Shown in pieces: positions 1 to 6,160 of a DNA stretch of 7,496 nt (position 1 is the stretch's first letter; each line of letters starts with the position of its first letter). Source of the stretch: Deltaproteobacteria bacterium UBA7527 (GTDB lineage Bacteria; Desulfobacterota; Syntrophorhabdia; Syntrophorhabdales; Syntrophorhabdaceae); NCBI GenBank assembly GCA_002478225.1, contig DLMV01000063.1, positions 33,199 through 40,694 of the forward strand. Direction: 5' to 3'. A program made the position numbers and the translations under genes. Under the pieces are notes generated by a model. The model was given only the letters and a program-made list of their open reading frames with translations, was not told the origin of the DNA and ran no database searches.

Positions 1-979
1 GTTTAAATAGATGATCCACCATACGCTCGACCATCTCGGCGCCTTTTACCTCTGTCTCAAAAAGCGGTATCACGGCCCTTACCCTGTCGCCGAAGATCTG
101 CCAGATCTCCTCCATGTGCTCGTCCTGCATTTTGACCCTATTGAGAACAAATTCGGACGAGTCCTTGCCGACCTGGTCTTTCTGGATGATGCCATTCACG
201 ACAACGCCGCCGACCGGGATGCCGAACTCATAGAACCAGTTGATGAACCTTGTGATAACGGCGATGGGAAGGCTCTCCGGCAGCGTTGCGAAGAAGAACG
301 CCGTAAGCTGGTCGTTGGTGAGAAGACTCTGCGCCTTTGCCATCCTCTCTTTGAAGCTGATGAGGTAGTCCATGAGGGGATCTTTCTCATTTTTTTTGGA
401 AAATGAGAGCATCTCTCTGAGCGATTTTGCCTCTTCCCTGCTTTTGAGCATCTTCTCCACCCAGAGCGAATAGACCTTTGACATACCAAGGAGCCTTCGT
501 GCGTTTGCCGTTGGGGCTGTATCGAATACATAGAAATCATACTTATCTTCGAACATGATGTCTGTCATGTTCTCAAACATAGCAGACTCTTCAAAGGCGG
601 GGTTCATCGTCGCCGATTCTACGAAGTCATCTGCCTTGGTTGTAAGGTCGGCGAACCTGAGGAACCAGTTTATCTTCTCCCGGATCTCCTGTTTTGACCG
701 CTCGATCGTATCTTTTGTATCGATCTCAAAGGCGAAGCATTTGTCGTGGTCGCAGACAACCACCTCTTTGCCGAAAACGTCTTTTTCAAAGAGGTTGGAA
801 AGACTGTGTACAGGGTTCGTGGAGGCGAGAAGGGTCTTTTTGCCCTGCTTGGCAGACCATAGCGCCGCTGTGCCGGCCATAACGGTCTTGCCGACGCCGC
901 CTTTCCCCCCGAAGAAGATGTATTTGAGATTCGGGTGATCGTTCATGTATTTTGTCATGCTGGTTGTGATCTGATCCAT
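1..979 (-). CDS. ArsA/Get3-family P-loop ATPase, copy 1 (3' end cut by window edge)
   Basis: 326 codons are visible without a stop. The paralog upstream is 326 residues and ends at the equivalent point, so only a few codons are probably missing. Seen: deviant Walker A GGKGGVGKT (residues 24-32, signature Lys26, P-loop Lys31), a switch I-like STNPVH with Asn55 where ArsA/Get3 normally have the catalytic Asp of STDP, and switch II/Walker B DTAPTANA (153-160). The only cysteines are Cys76 and Cys81 (CDHDKC); the metalloid cysteines of ArsA and the late CxxC of Get3 are not apparent. The start ATG at 979 has AAGGAG (991-986) 6 nt upstream. It lies 28 nt after the stop of copy 2 and is probably co-transcribed with it. 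Family knowledge: such ATPases are soluble dimers that drive an anion pump or deliver membrane proteins. The substrate here is unknown; family assignment is firm, function is not. Asn55 suggests impaired hydrolysis. Confidence 0.93.
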   Translation of the reverse strand, partial: MDQITTSMTKYMNDHPNLKYIFFGGKGGVGKTVMAGTAALWSAKQGKKTLLASTNPVHSLSNLFEKDVFGKEVVVCDHDKCFAFEIDTKDTIERSKQEIREKINWFLRFADLTTKADDFVESATMNPAFEESAMFENMTDIMFEDKYDFYVFDTAPTANARRLLGMSKVYSLWVEKMLKSREEAKSLREMLSFSKKNEKDPLMDYLISFKERMAKAQSLLTNDQLTAFFFATLPESLPIAVITRFINWFYEFGIPVGGVVVNGIIQKDQVGKDSSEFVLNRVKMQDEHMEEIWQIFGDRVRAVIPLFETEVKGAEMVERMVDHLFK

Positions 980-1007
980 ATGAAACTCCTTGTTTATGAG
1001 AGTGATC

Positions 1008-1988
1008 TCAATAGAACATTTTCTCTGCCAGTTTCTCTATCATGCCCAGGCCGGTGACATCTCTCTCCATTTCAGGGACAGAGGCAAGTATCTGGCCTTT
1101 AAAGACCTCGTCGATGACCTTAAGGTACTTATCCTGCATTACGATTCTGTTCTTAAGGTATTCCGGTATGTGCTGGTTCTTCAGCTCGCGAGGCAAGACG
1201 CGGTTGATGATATATCCGCTCAGCGGGACATCGAATTTCGCGAAGAGCTCCGCCGCCTTGAGCGTATCGTTGATGATCATCTCCTCGGGCGTCAGGACGA
1301 AGAAGAAGGCGGTCTTCTGCTTGTCCGTTAATATGCCTGATGATTTGTTGATGCGTTCCTTGATGTAGAGAAGCTCATTGAGGATCGCGTCCTCGTCGAG
1401 TTCCTTGTCGCGCCGTATGACGGCCGCGACCTGGTCGTATTCACGCATCTGCTGGCGGAGGTTGGTGATCTTGTCTATCCATTCATCGTATACCGATGCC
1501 ATGCTCAGATAGTACAGCGCATGCCCTAAGGGCACAAGGTCATAGATGTAATAATCGTACCCGCCGTGGACAACGATGTCGACGACCTCGTCGAAGATAG
1601 CGCTCTCCTCCATCGCGGGCTCTGCCGCAGCAGCCTGGATATAGCTCTCGATCTCCTCAGGGATCTTGTCCATTCCGTACATATCGAGGATCTTCTTGCG
1701 TATCTCCTGCTGGTATTCCTTCACGCGCCGGTCAGCGTCTATCTCCTGGGCGTAGAGATTAGGCATGATCTCTGTTGGTCCCTTTCCGAATATATCCTTT
1801 TTGAATATATCGCTGAGAGATGCCTGCGGGTCCACTGAAAAAACAAGTACACGCTTTCCTTGCTTTGCCAGGTAGTAAGCAGTAGCCGCGGAGAAAGTGG
1901 TCTTGCCGAGTCCGCCTTTACCGCCAAACATGATGTAGCGCCTGTCCGGGAATTCATCAAATATTTTTACTAATGAAATGGGAACCAC
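1008..1988 (-). CDS. ArsA/Get3-family P-loop ATPase, copy 2
   Basis: 326-residue soluble protein. Seen: deviant Walker A GGKGGLGKT (22-30, signature Lys24, P-loop Lys29), switch I SVDPQ with Asp53 retained, and DLVPLGHA (150-157) where the family usually has DTAPTGHT, so only the Asp and the Gly-His are kept. A late NRVLP (262-266) matches the typical nucleotide-binding strand end VVNRVLP. The protein has no cysteine at all, which argues against an arsenite sensor site and against the Get3 zinc site. It shares length and block order with copy 1 (for example FGGKGG, the D-x-FGK segment, EES-A-F before the switch II strand), so the two are diverged tandem duplicates. The start is uncertain: GTG at 1988 matches the N-terminal length of copy 1, but an AAGGGGGTG ribosome-binding-like sequence is spaced better for an ATT codon at 1979. 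It may form a heterodimer with copy 1; substrate unknown. Confidence 0.93.
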   Translation of the reverse strand: MVPISLVKIFDEFPDRRYIMFGGKGGLGKTTFSAATAYYLAKQGKRVLVFSVDPQASLSDIFKKDIFGKGPTEIMPNLYAQEIDADRRVKEYQQEIRKKILDMYGMDKIPEEIESYIQAAAAEPAMEESAIFDEVVDIVVHGGYDYYIYDLVPLGHALYYLSMASVYDEWIDKITNLRQQMREYDQVAAVIRRDKELDEDAILNELLYIKERINKSSGILTDKQKTAFFFVLTPEEMIINDTLKAAELFAKFDVPLSGYIINRVLPRELKNQHIPEYLKNRIVMQDKYLKVIDEVFKGQILASVPEMERDVTGLGMIEKLAEKMFY

Positions 1989-1994
1989 CCCCTT
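1977..1994 (-). promoter_or_regulatory. Start region of ATPase copy 2 with ambiguous start codon
   Basis: Read on the minus strand, AAGGGGGTG (1994-1986) differs by one base from the anti-Shine-Dalgarno complement AAGGAGGTG. The GTG start at 1988-1986 lies inside it. The next possible in-frame start, ATT at 1979-1977, lies 6 nt downstream of it, an ideal spacing. For the GTG the only usable pairing is AAGAAGG (1997-1991), just 2 nt away. No ATG or TTG lies in frame before residue 20, which abuts the P-loop. The true start is therefore GTG with a poor site or a rare ATT with a good one. Confidence 0.5.
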
Positions 1995-2000
1995 CTTAGA

Positions 2001-2032
2001 ATTTAAAATTTAAAATTTGAAATTTGAAATTT
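2001..2032. repeat. 7-bp tandem repeat ATTTRAA, four and a half copies
   Basis: Four consecutive heptamers are visible on the plus strand: ATTTAAA (2001-2007), ATTTAAA (2008-2014), ATTTGAA (2015-2021) and ATTTGAA (2022-2028), followed by ATTT (2029-2032). The block fills most of the 51-bp gap between the 90-residue gene and ATPase copy 2. It is pure A/T apart from two G residues and stands out from the mixed-composition coding DNA around it. It sits just upstream of the copy 2 ribosome-binding site. It could be a slippage-prone minisatellite, an unstructured ribosome standby site, or an AT-rich UP-like or silencing element; the sequence does not decide among these. Confidence 0.85.
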
Positions 2033-2039
2033 ACGTACA

Positions 2040-2312
2040 TCATGCCAGACCATCTGTCAGGTCTTTTTCCTTCAGCATCCTCCGCTTCCATGTTGAGATC
2101 TGGGGGACAACATAGGGCAAGAGGCGCAAAGAGTAATAGGGCGGAAGGATCGGCACGCCGAGCATATCACCCATAGTGATGAGGATGAAGAGGTGCTCCA
2201 TGCTTGCCCGCGACTTGAGCGCAAAACGCGCCGAATCATGCGCCGCGACGCCGTATACGAATTCCTTCACCGCGCCGAAAAAGCTGCCTTTCTTCTTTTT
2301 TTCTTCTGACAT
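2040..2312 (-). CDS. Small conserved-looking protein of unknown family (90 aa)
   Basis: I do not recognise this family. The N-terminus is strongly charged (SEEKKKK, residues 2-8), followed by FFGAVKEFVYGVAAH and a basic stretch. A hydrophobic, proline-rich segment covers about residues 41-70 (LFILITMGDMLGVPILPPYY and LRLLPYVV), and a basic/charged tail follows (KRRMLKEKD). No cysteines, so it is not an ArsD-like metallochaperone. The hydrophobic part could be a membrane hairpin or a peripheral helix, interrupted by prolines. AAGGAG (2327-2322) lies 9 nt before the ATG, supporting a real gene. It sits between cstA and the two ATPases on the same strand, so it may be an adaptor or membrane anchor for them; that is inference only. 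No convincing separate promoter fits in the 38 nt between the upstream hairpin and its start. Confidence 0.8.
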   Translation of the reverse strand: MSEEKKKKGSFFGAVKEFVYGVAAHDSARFALKSRASMEHLFILITMGDMLGVPILPPYYSLRLLPYVVPQISTWKRRMLKEKDLTDGLA

Positions 2313-2350
2313 TTTCCATTTCTCCTTGAACGATATTGCTAAACGCTAAA

Positions 2351-2388
2351 GGACTCAGGCCGCAGGTTGCAACCTGTTGCCTGAGTCC
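2351..2388 (-). terminator. Nested perfect hairpin after cstA, likely partial terminator or attenuator
   Basis: An outer stem of 10 perfect base pairs (GGACTCAGGC at 2351-2360 with GCCTGAGTCC at 2379-2388) encloses a 2x2 mismatch and an inner 14-bp palindrome CAGGTTGCAACCTG (2363-2376). On the minus strand it begins 12 nt after the cstA stop and is followed by TTTAGCGTTT, a weak and interrupted T-tract. This is where an intrinsic terminator of cstA would be, but the poor T-tract and the same-strand genes beyond suggest partial termination, or an mRNA 3'-end stabiliser giving higher cstA than downstream expression. On the plus strand no T-tract follows and no plus gene ends here. Confidence 0.55.
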
Positions 2389-2400
2389 GAAGATGCGTTA

Positions 2401-4092
2401 TTATGCTTTTGCAGCAGATGCTACCTGAGCCTTTGTTATTGCCCTGTAACGTTTCAATGCCTTCATCCCTTCAGCGCCGAGTATGAGAGCGGCAATGACG
2501 AGGAAGAAACCCACGAGGCCCATCAGCGTGTTCCCGATGAGCGCCTCTCCCTTTACAGCTCCTGAAATAACCTTTTGCAGCAGATTGAACGATGTATAGA
2601 GGAGAGCTGCTATTGTCGTAATGAACATGAAGATCATCGGCCAGAATGCCCACGCAGCGGATCTTCCCTCAGACATAAGCCACGCGGTCACTAAAAGCAG
2701 CGCAAGGGACGCCATAAGCTGGTTTGCCCCTCCGAAAAGCACCCAGAGATACTGCCACCATCCGGTCATGACAAGCACCATGCCAAGTATACATGCGATG
2801 AACGTGCCTATGTGTGGGTTTCTGAAGACAGGGCTTACATCGCTTAAAAGCTCTGATGTGGCTACCCTCATGAATCGGATCACAAGCTGCATGATCGTTA
2901 TTGCGAGAACGATCATCATAACGCTGCCGTAGGACCTCCCCAAAGCTGCCGGCATTCCCAATGCCCCGAGGAATTTCGATACGCCTGCGGCGAAGATGCC
3001 GCCGGGGCCTTTCGCAATGGCTGCGCCGTATTCAGCCGATGAGGCGTATATGGTCCCTGCTATGATCAAGGCGAAGAGCGCGAGCATCATCTCAATGAAC
3101 ATGACCCCGCCGCCGACAGGACGGGCATCAAGCTCGTTCTCCAGTTGTCTGGCTGTCCCGGAACTTGATACTATGCTGTGCCAGCCCGAGATGGCGCCGC
3201 ATGCAATAGTGACGAACATGATGGGCCATATGGGACCTATCCTGATGGAGAAATCTGTGTAGGCGGGAAGGGTAAAATCAGGGTGGAGTATGAAGATGCC
3301 GATTATTCCGAAGAAAAGACCGAGAAAAACTATGTAGGATGCGACATAGTTGATAGGGAGGGCGAAACGCCAGATAGGCAGGACTGCTGCGAAATAGCAG
3401 AAGACGAATGCTGCGATCGCCCAGAGCCACCTGCTGTTCGCAAGGTCTAGCCCGAGAATCTTATCGGAAGGAGCGAGCGTGCCGAACCAGATGCCGGCCA
3501 TGGCAATCACGACAGTGACAACAGTAGTGAGGATGATATCCTTCCTCCAGCGGTATATCATCTGGCCTGCAAGAATACCACCAACGGTGAGGAAGAGCCA
3601 TGCCATCGGGGCGGCCTTCAATGCTATGGTTGTGCTCACCACAACATTCCCGAAGGCGCCGGCGATCAGGAGAAGATAGAAATAGATAAAGGAAAGAAGA
3701 ATGATGCGCGCCCTTGGCGAGATCAATTTATGGCTTAACCCGCCGAAAGAAGCGCCGTCATTTCTCATCGCCACCATCGCGCTCGAGTAGTCCTGCACCC
3801 ACCCGATGAAGAAGGTGCCGGCGAGGATCCATATCAATGCAGGGAGCCATCCCCACTGGATCGCGATAATGGGGCCTATGATGGGGGCCGCGCCGGCGAT
3901 CGATTTGAACTGGTACCCGAAGAGGATGTTCTTGCTTGTCGGCATGAACTCCACGCCGTCCATGTACATCTTTGCCGGAGTAGCCCTTTTGGGATCGGAC
4001 TTTATGATCTTTGTATCGATGTGCTTCGCATAGAAGCGGTAACCAATGAAAGCAACAACGAGACCTAAAATAAGAACCACTACAGAATTCAT
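2401..4092 (-). CDS. cstA: Carbon starvation protein A (CstA) family membrane transporter, short form
   Basis: 563 residues, very hydrophobic with many membrane segments, for example about 3-20, 82-100, 129-150, 163-180, 187-204, 222-240, 248-270, 288-304, 330-349, 389-408, 428-445, 449-472, 480-500 and 522-545. Diagnostic blocks: GVEFMPTSKNILFGYQFKSI (46-65) with the following GAAPIIGP, the ACGAISGWHSIVSSSGTARQ stretch (298-317) leading into a DARPVGGG loop, and FGGANQLMASLAL (453-465). Family knowledge: CstA and BtsT of Escherichia coli (about 700 residues) take up peptides and pyruvate; shorter forms of this size are common and their substrate is usually untested. It acts in the cytoplasmic membrane. 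AAGGGGG (4104-4098) lies 5 nt before the ATG. It is divergent from tig and is first in the left-hand gene series, so it may set transcription of the ATPases. Family is certain; substrate (pyruvate, peptides or another carboxylate) is not. Confidence 0.97.
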   Translation of the reverse strand: MNSVVVLILGLVVAFIGYRFYAKHIDTKIIKSDPKRATPAKMYMDGVEFMPTSKNILFGYQFKSIAGAAPIIGPIIAIQWGWLPALIWILAGTFFIGWVQDYSSAMVAMRNDGASFGGLSHKLISPRARIILLSFIYFYLLLIAGAFGNVVVSTTIALKAAPMAWLFLTVGGILAGQMIYRWRKDIILTTVVTVVIAMAGIWFGTLAPSDKILGLDLANSRWLWAIAAFVFCYFAAVLPIWRFALPINYVASYIVFLGLFFGIIGIFILHPDFTLPAYTDFSIRIGPIWPIMFVTIACGAISGWHSIVSSSGTARQLENELDARPVGGGVMFIEMMLALFALIIAGTIYASSAEYGAAIAKGPGGIFAAGVSKFLGALGMPAALGRSYGSVMMIVLAITIMQLVIRFMRVATSELLSDVSPVFRNPHIGTFIACILGMVLVMTGWWQYLWVLFGGANQLMASLALLLVTAWLMSEGRSAAWAFWPMIFMFITTIAALLYTSFNLLQKVISGAVKGEALIGNTLMGLVGFFLVIAALILGAEGMKALKRYRAITKAQVASAAKA

Positions 4093-4125
4093 ATTTTCCC
4101 CCTTGTTAACTTTATTTGTTCGATA

Positions 4126-4160
4126 TTTAAGGTTATTACATAGTTGCAGGATAACGTCAA
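4126..4160 (-). promoter_or_regulatory. Candidate sigma-70 promoter for cstA
   Basis: On the minus strand, TTGACG (4160-4155, five of six consensus bases) is followed after 16 nt by TAATAA (4138-4133, three of six), giving a start near 4126 and a leader of roughly 34 nt to the cstA ATG. The -35 is good and the -10 poor, as expected of a promoter needing an activator or of a wrong -10 assignment. No convincing CRP palindrome was seen nearby. Confidence 0.4.
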
Positions 4161-4217
4161 GAAAATTTCGTCATATCTGTCAGAGTTGTTGATATTCCTT
4201 GCGATATCCCAAATATC

Positions 4218-4253
4218 TTGATAATTTGAGGAGTTGTGTTTATAATAAGGCAG
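4218..4253 (+). promoter_or_regulatory. Strong sigma-70 promoter for tig-clpP-clpX
   Basis: TTGATA (4218-4223) and a perfect TATAAT (4241-4246) are separated by exactly 17 nt, giving a start near 4253 and a leader of about 48 nt before the tig ATG. This is the best promoter match in the intergenic region and fits constitutive expression of a chaperone/protease operon. No CIRCE-type inverted repeat is visible. The leader contains GGGAA (4261-4265) and TTCCC (4276-4280), which could form a short stem with a 10-nt loop. Confidence 0.85.
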
Positions 4254-4300
4254 TTTATCGGGGAAACAAGCGGTATTCCCAGGCATATCCCGGAGGAATG

Positions 4301-5578
4301 ATGAAGGTACAGGTAGAAAATGTCGACAACGTGAAGAAAAAAGTAGAGGTTCTCCTTTCCGAAGAAAAAATAAACGAATTCAGGGAATCTATCTACAGCG
4401 AGCTTCAAAAGCAGGTAAAAATAAAAGGTTTCAGGCCCGGCAAGGTGCCGAAACCGATGATCATCAGTTATTACAAGGAATACATTGACGACGAACTGAA
4501 GAAAAGAATGGTCCAGGAGACGATGTACGAAGCGCTGGATGAGGCGAAGGTAAATCCTGTGGGGCAGCCCGTGGTAGACTTCATCGATGAGACGGACAGG
4601 CATGGCTACGTCCTCGAGTGCGAGGTGATCCCCGATATCGAGCTTCCGGCGTATAAAGGCATCGAGGTCGAGGTTGAACCAATAGAGATCACAGATGAAG
4701 ACGTTGCGAAGCGGATAGACGGACTGCGTCATATGCATGCCGAGGTAATCGCAAAAGGAGGCGACACGGGCGCCCAGAAGGGCGATCTTGTTGTTATTAA
4801 ATACCAGGGATATGAGAGCGGAAAACCTGTCAAGGATATCGGAACAGAGGCGTATCCTGTAGAGCTCGGGACGTCTGCGTTGATGCCTGAATTTGAGAAC
4901 GAGCTCATCGGGATGAGAGAGAGCGAAGAGAAAGAGATACCAGTATCTTTTCCCGCCGATTATCCTGATAAAGAGATCGCCAACAGGACATTGCAGTTCA
5001 GGGTGACAATGAAAGAGATCAAGGAAAAGCGTCTCCCGGAGGTGAATGATGAGTTTGCCAAGGATCTGAGCTTTGACAGTATTGAGGCGCTGCAGAAGGG
5101 CCTGAGGGAAGAGATACACAAAGAAAAAGAGAACGTGAGGAACAGGGAGATCGCGCAGAAGATCGTCGATACCCTCATCAGCAGTGTTGATATACCGGTC
5201 CCCAAAATCCTTCTCGAGAAACGTATCGAGATGATGATGGAAGACGCAAAATCAAGATTCAAAGCCGACAGGTTGACCGAAGAGGAGGCGAGGACCATTG
5301 AGGAACGGTTCAGAAAGGATTTTGAGAAGAGTGCCGAGACACGGATCAAGGCCGAGATCATGATCACGAAGATCTCAGAGAAGGAAGGCATAGACGCGGA
5401 CGAGAATGACGTCCAGGAGCGCATAAAGAAGATCGCCGAGGATGCCAAGAGACCATTCAGTGACGTGAAGAATTTTTATGAGCAGTATAATCTTCTGAGC
5501 GGCCTGCGAAGCAGCATCATAGAGGAGAGGACCATTAATTTTCTCCGCGATAATGCGAAGATTAAGGAGAAACCATGA
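4301..5578 (+). CDS. tig: Trigger factor, ribosome-associated chaperone and peptidyl-prolyl isomerase
   Basis: 425 residues, close to the usual 430. Domains in order: N-terminal ribosome-binding domain with the signature loop GFRPGKVP (43-50) that docks at the exit tunnel; FKBP-like PPIase domain around 155-243 (KGDLVVIKYQG, then PVELGTSALMPEFENELIGM); C-terminal helical arm domain from about 250 (PEVNDEFAKDL onward), which cradles nascent chains. It holds new chains in the cytoplasm and passes them on to folding or export. Start choice: GGAGG (4292-4296) precedes two adjacent ATGs at 4298 and 4301. Spacing is 1 and 4 nt, so 4301 (MKVQVENVDN) is preferred and also matches the usual family N-terminus. 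The frame is open back to an ATG at 4199, but that lies upstream of the promoter and cannot be the start. Its stop overlaps the clpP start (ATGA), indicating translational coupling. Confidence 0.98.
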   Translation: MKVQVENVDNVKKKVEVLLSEEKINEFRESIYSELQKQVKIKGFRPGKVPKPMIISYYKEYIDDELKKRMVQETMYEALDEAKVNPVGQPVVDFIDETDRHGYVLECEVIPDIELPAYKGIEVEVEPIEITDEDVAKRIDGLRHMHAEVIAKGGDTGAQKGDLVVIKYQGYESGKPVKDIGTEAYPVELGTSALMPEFENELIGMRESEEKEIPVSFPADYPDKEIANRTLQFRVTMKEIKEKRLPEVNDEFAKDLSFDSIEALQKGLREEIHKEKENVRNREIAQKIVDTLISSVDIPVPKILLEKRIEMMMEDAKSRFKADRLTEEEARTIEERFRKDFEKSAETRIKAEIMITKISEKEGIDADENDVQERIKKIAEDAKRPFSDVKNFYEQYNLLSGLRSSIIEERTINFLRDNAKIKEKP

Positions 5579-6159
5579 ATCTTGTACCGATAGTCATTGA
5601 AAAGGACGGGAGAGGGGAAAGGGCCTACGATATATACTCCCGCCTTTTAAAGGAAAGGATCGTCTTTCTCGGCACGAGCATCGACGACAACGTGGCAAAC
5701 ATCATTATTGCCCAGCTTCTGTTCCTTGAGTCTGAAGACCCTGCGAAGGACATCTTTCTTTATATCAACAGCCCCGGCGGATATTTGACAAGCGGACTTG
5801 CGATCTACGACACCATGCAGTATGTCAAGCCGCCGATCGTCACGATGTGCATCGGCCAGGCAGCCAGCATGGGAGCTGTATTGCTTGCCGGCGGGGAGAA
5901 AGGCAAAAGATACGCGCTGCCGCATTCAAGGATACTGATACACCAGCCCCTTGGAGGCGCCCAGGGGCAGGCCAGCGATATCGACATACAGGCAAAGGAG
6001 ATCCTGCGGATGCGAAGCGAGATAAACAAGATCTTTACAAAACACACCGGTCAACCCATAGAAAAGATAGCTGCTGATACGGAGAGGGATTTTTTCATGA
6101 ACCCTGAACAGGCCATCGAGTATGGCATCATAGATCAAATAGTCGAAAAGAGGATATAG
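5575..6159 (+). CDS. clpP: ATP-dependent Clp protease proteolytic subunit ClpP
   Basis: 194 residues, the size of a typical ClpP. It is the serine peptidase that assembles into two stacked heptamers in the cytoplasm and degrades chains fed by ClpX. The catalytic triad is complete: Ser98 in GQAASMGA (94-101), His123 in ILIHQP (120-125) and Asp172 in DTERD (168-172). The oxyanion-hole region NSPGGY (65-70) is also present. The start ATG overlaps the tig stop by four bases, with AAGGAG (5564-5569) 5 nt upstream inside the tig coding end. The N-terminus MNLVPIVIE is that of the mature, short-propeptide type. clpX follows after one base, so the pair is made together. Confidence 0.99.
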   Translation: MNLVPIVIEKDGRGERAYDIYSRLLKERIVFLGTSIDDNVANIIIAQLLFLESEDPAKDIFLYINSPGGYLTSGLAIYDTMQYVKPPIVTMCIGQAASMGAVLLAGGEKGKRYALPHSRILIHQPLGGAQGQASDIDIQAKEILRMRSEINKIFTKHTGQPIEKIAADTERDFFMNPEQAIEYGIIDQIVEKRI

Positions 6160-6160
6160 C

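Noticed and set aside
11..1838. Several plus-strand open frames of 60-130 codons opposite the two ATPases
   Set aside because: They are antisense to clear P-loop ATPase coding sequence, have no recognisable domain content, and are explained as shadows of codon structure.
1..1988. Arsenic resistance operon reading of the two ArsA-like genes
   Set aside because: No ArsB, ArsD, ArsR or ArsC is present, copy 2 has no cysteines, and copy 1 has only a CDHDKC pair unlike the ArsA metalloid site. Family membership alone does not support arsenite transport.
2242..2319. Out-of-frame ATG at 2319 with a 26-codon frame overlapping the 90-aa gene
   Set aside because: It is only 2 nt from the AAGGAG site, too short to be convincing, and the in-frame ATG at 2312 has better spacing (9 nt).
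4144..4162. Sigma-54-like promoter for cstA (TTGACG ... TGCAA)
   Set aside because: The -24 GG is replaced by GA and the distance to the GC of the -12 element is one base short of the required spacing.
4199..4300. N-terminal extension of trigger factor starting at ATG 4199
   Set aside because: It lies upstream of a near-consensus promoter (4218-4246), has no ribosome-binding site, and would add 34 residues not found in the family. The GGAGG before 4301 marks the real start.
4157..5119. 320-codon minus-strand open frame opposite tig
   Set aside because: Although long, it is antisense to trigger factor, whose signature loop and PPIase domain are certain, and it gives no recognisable protein.
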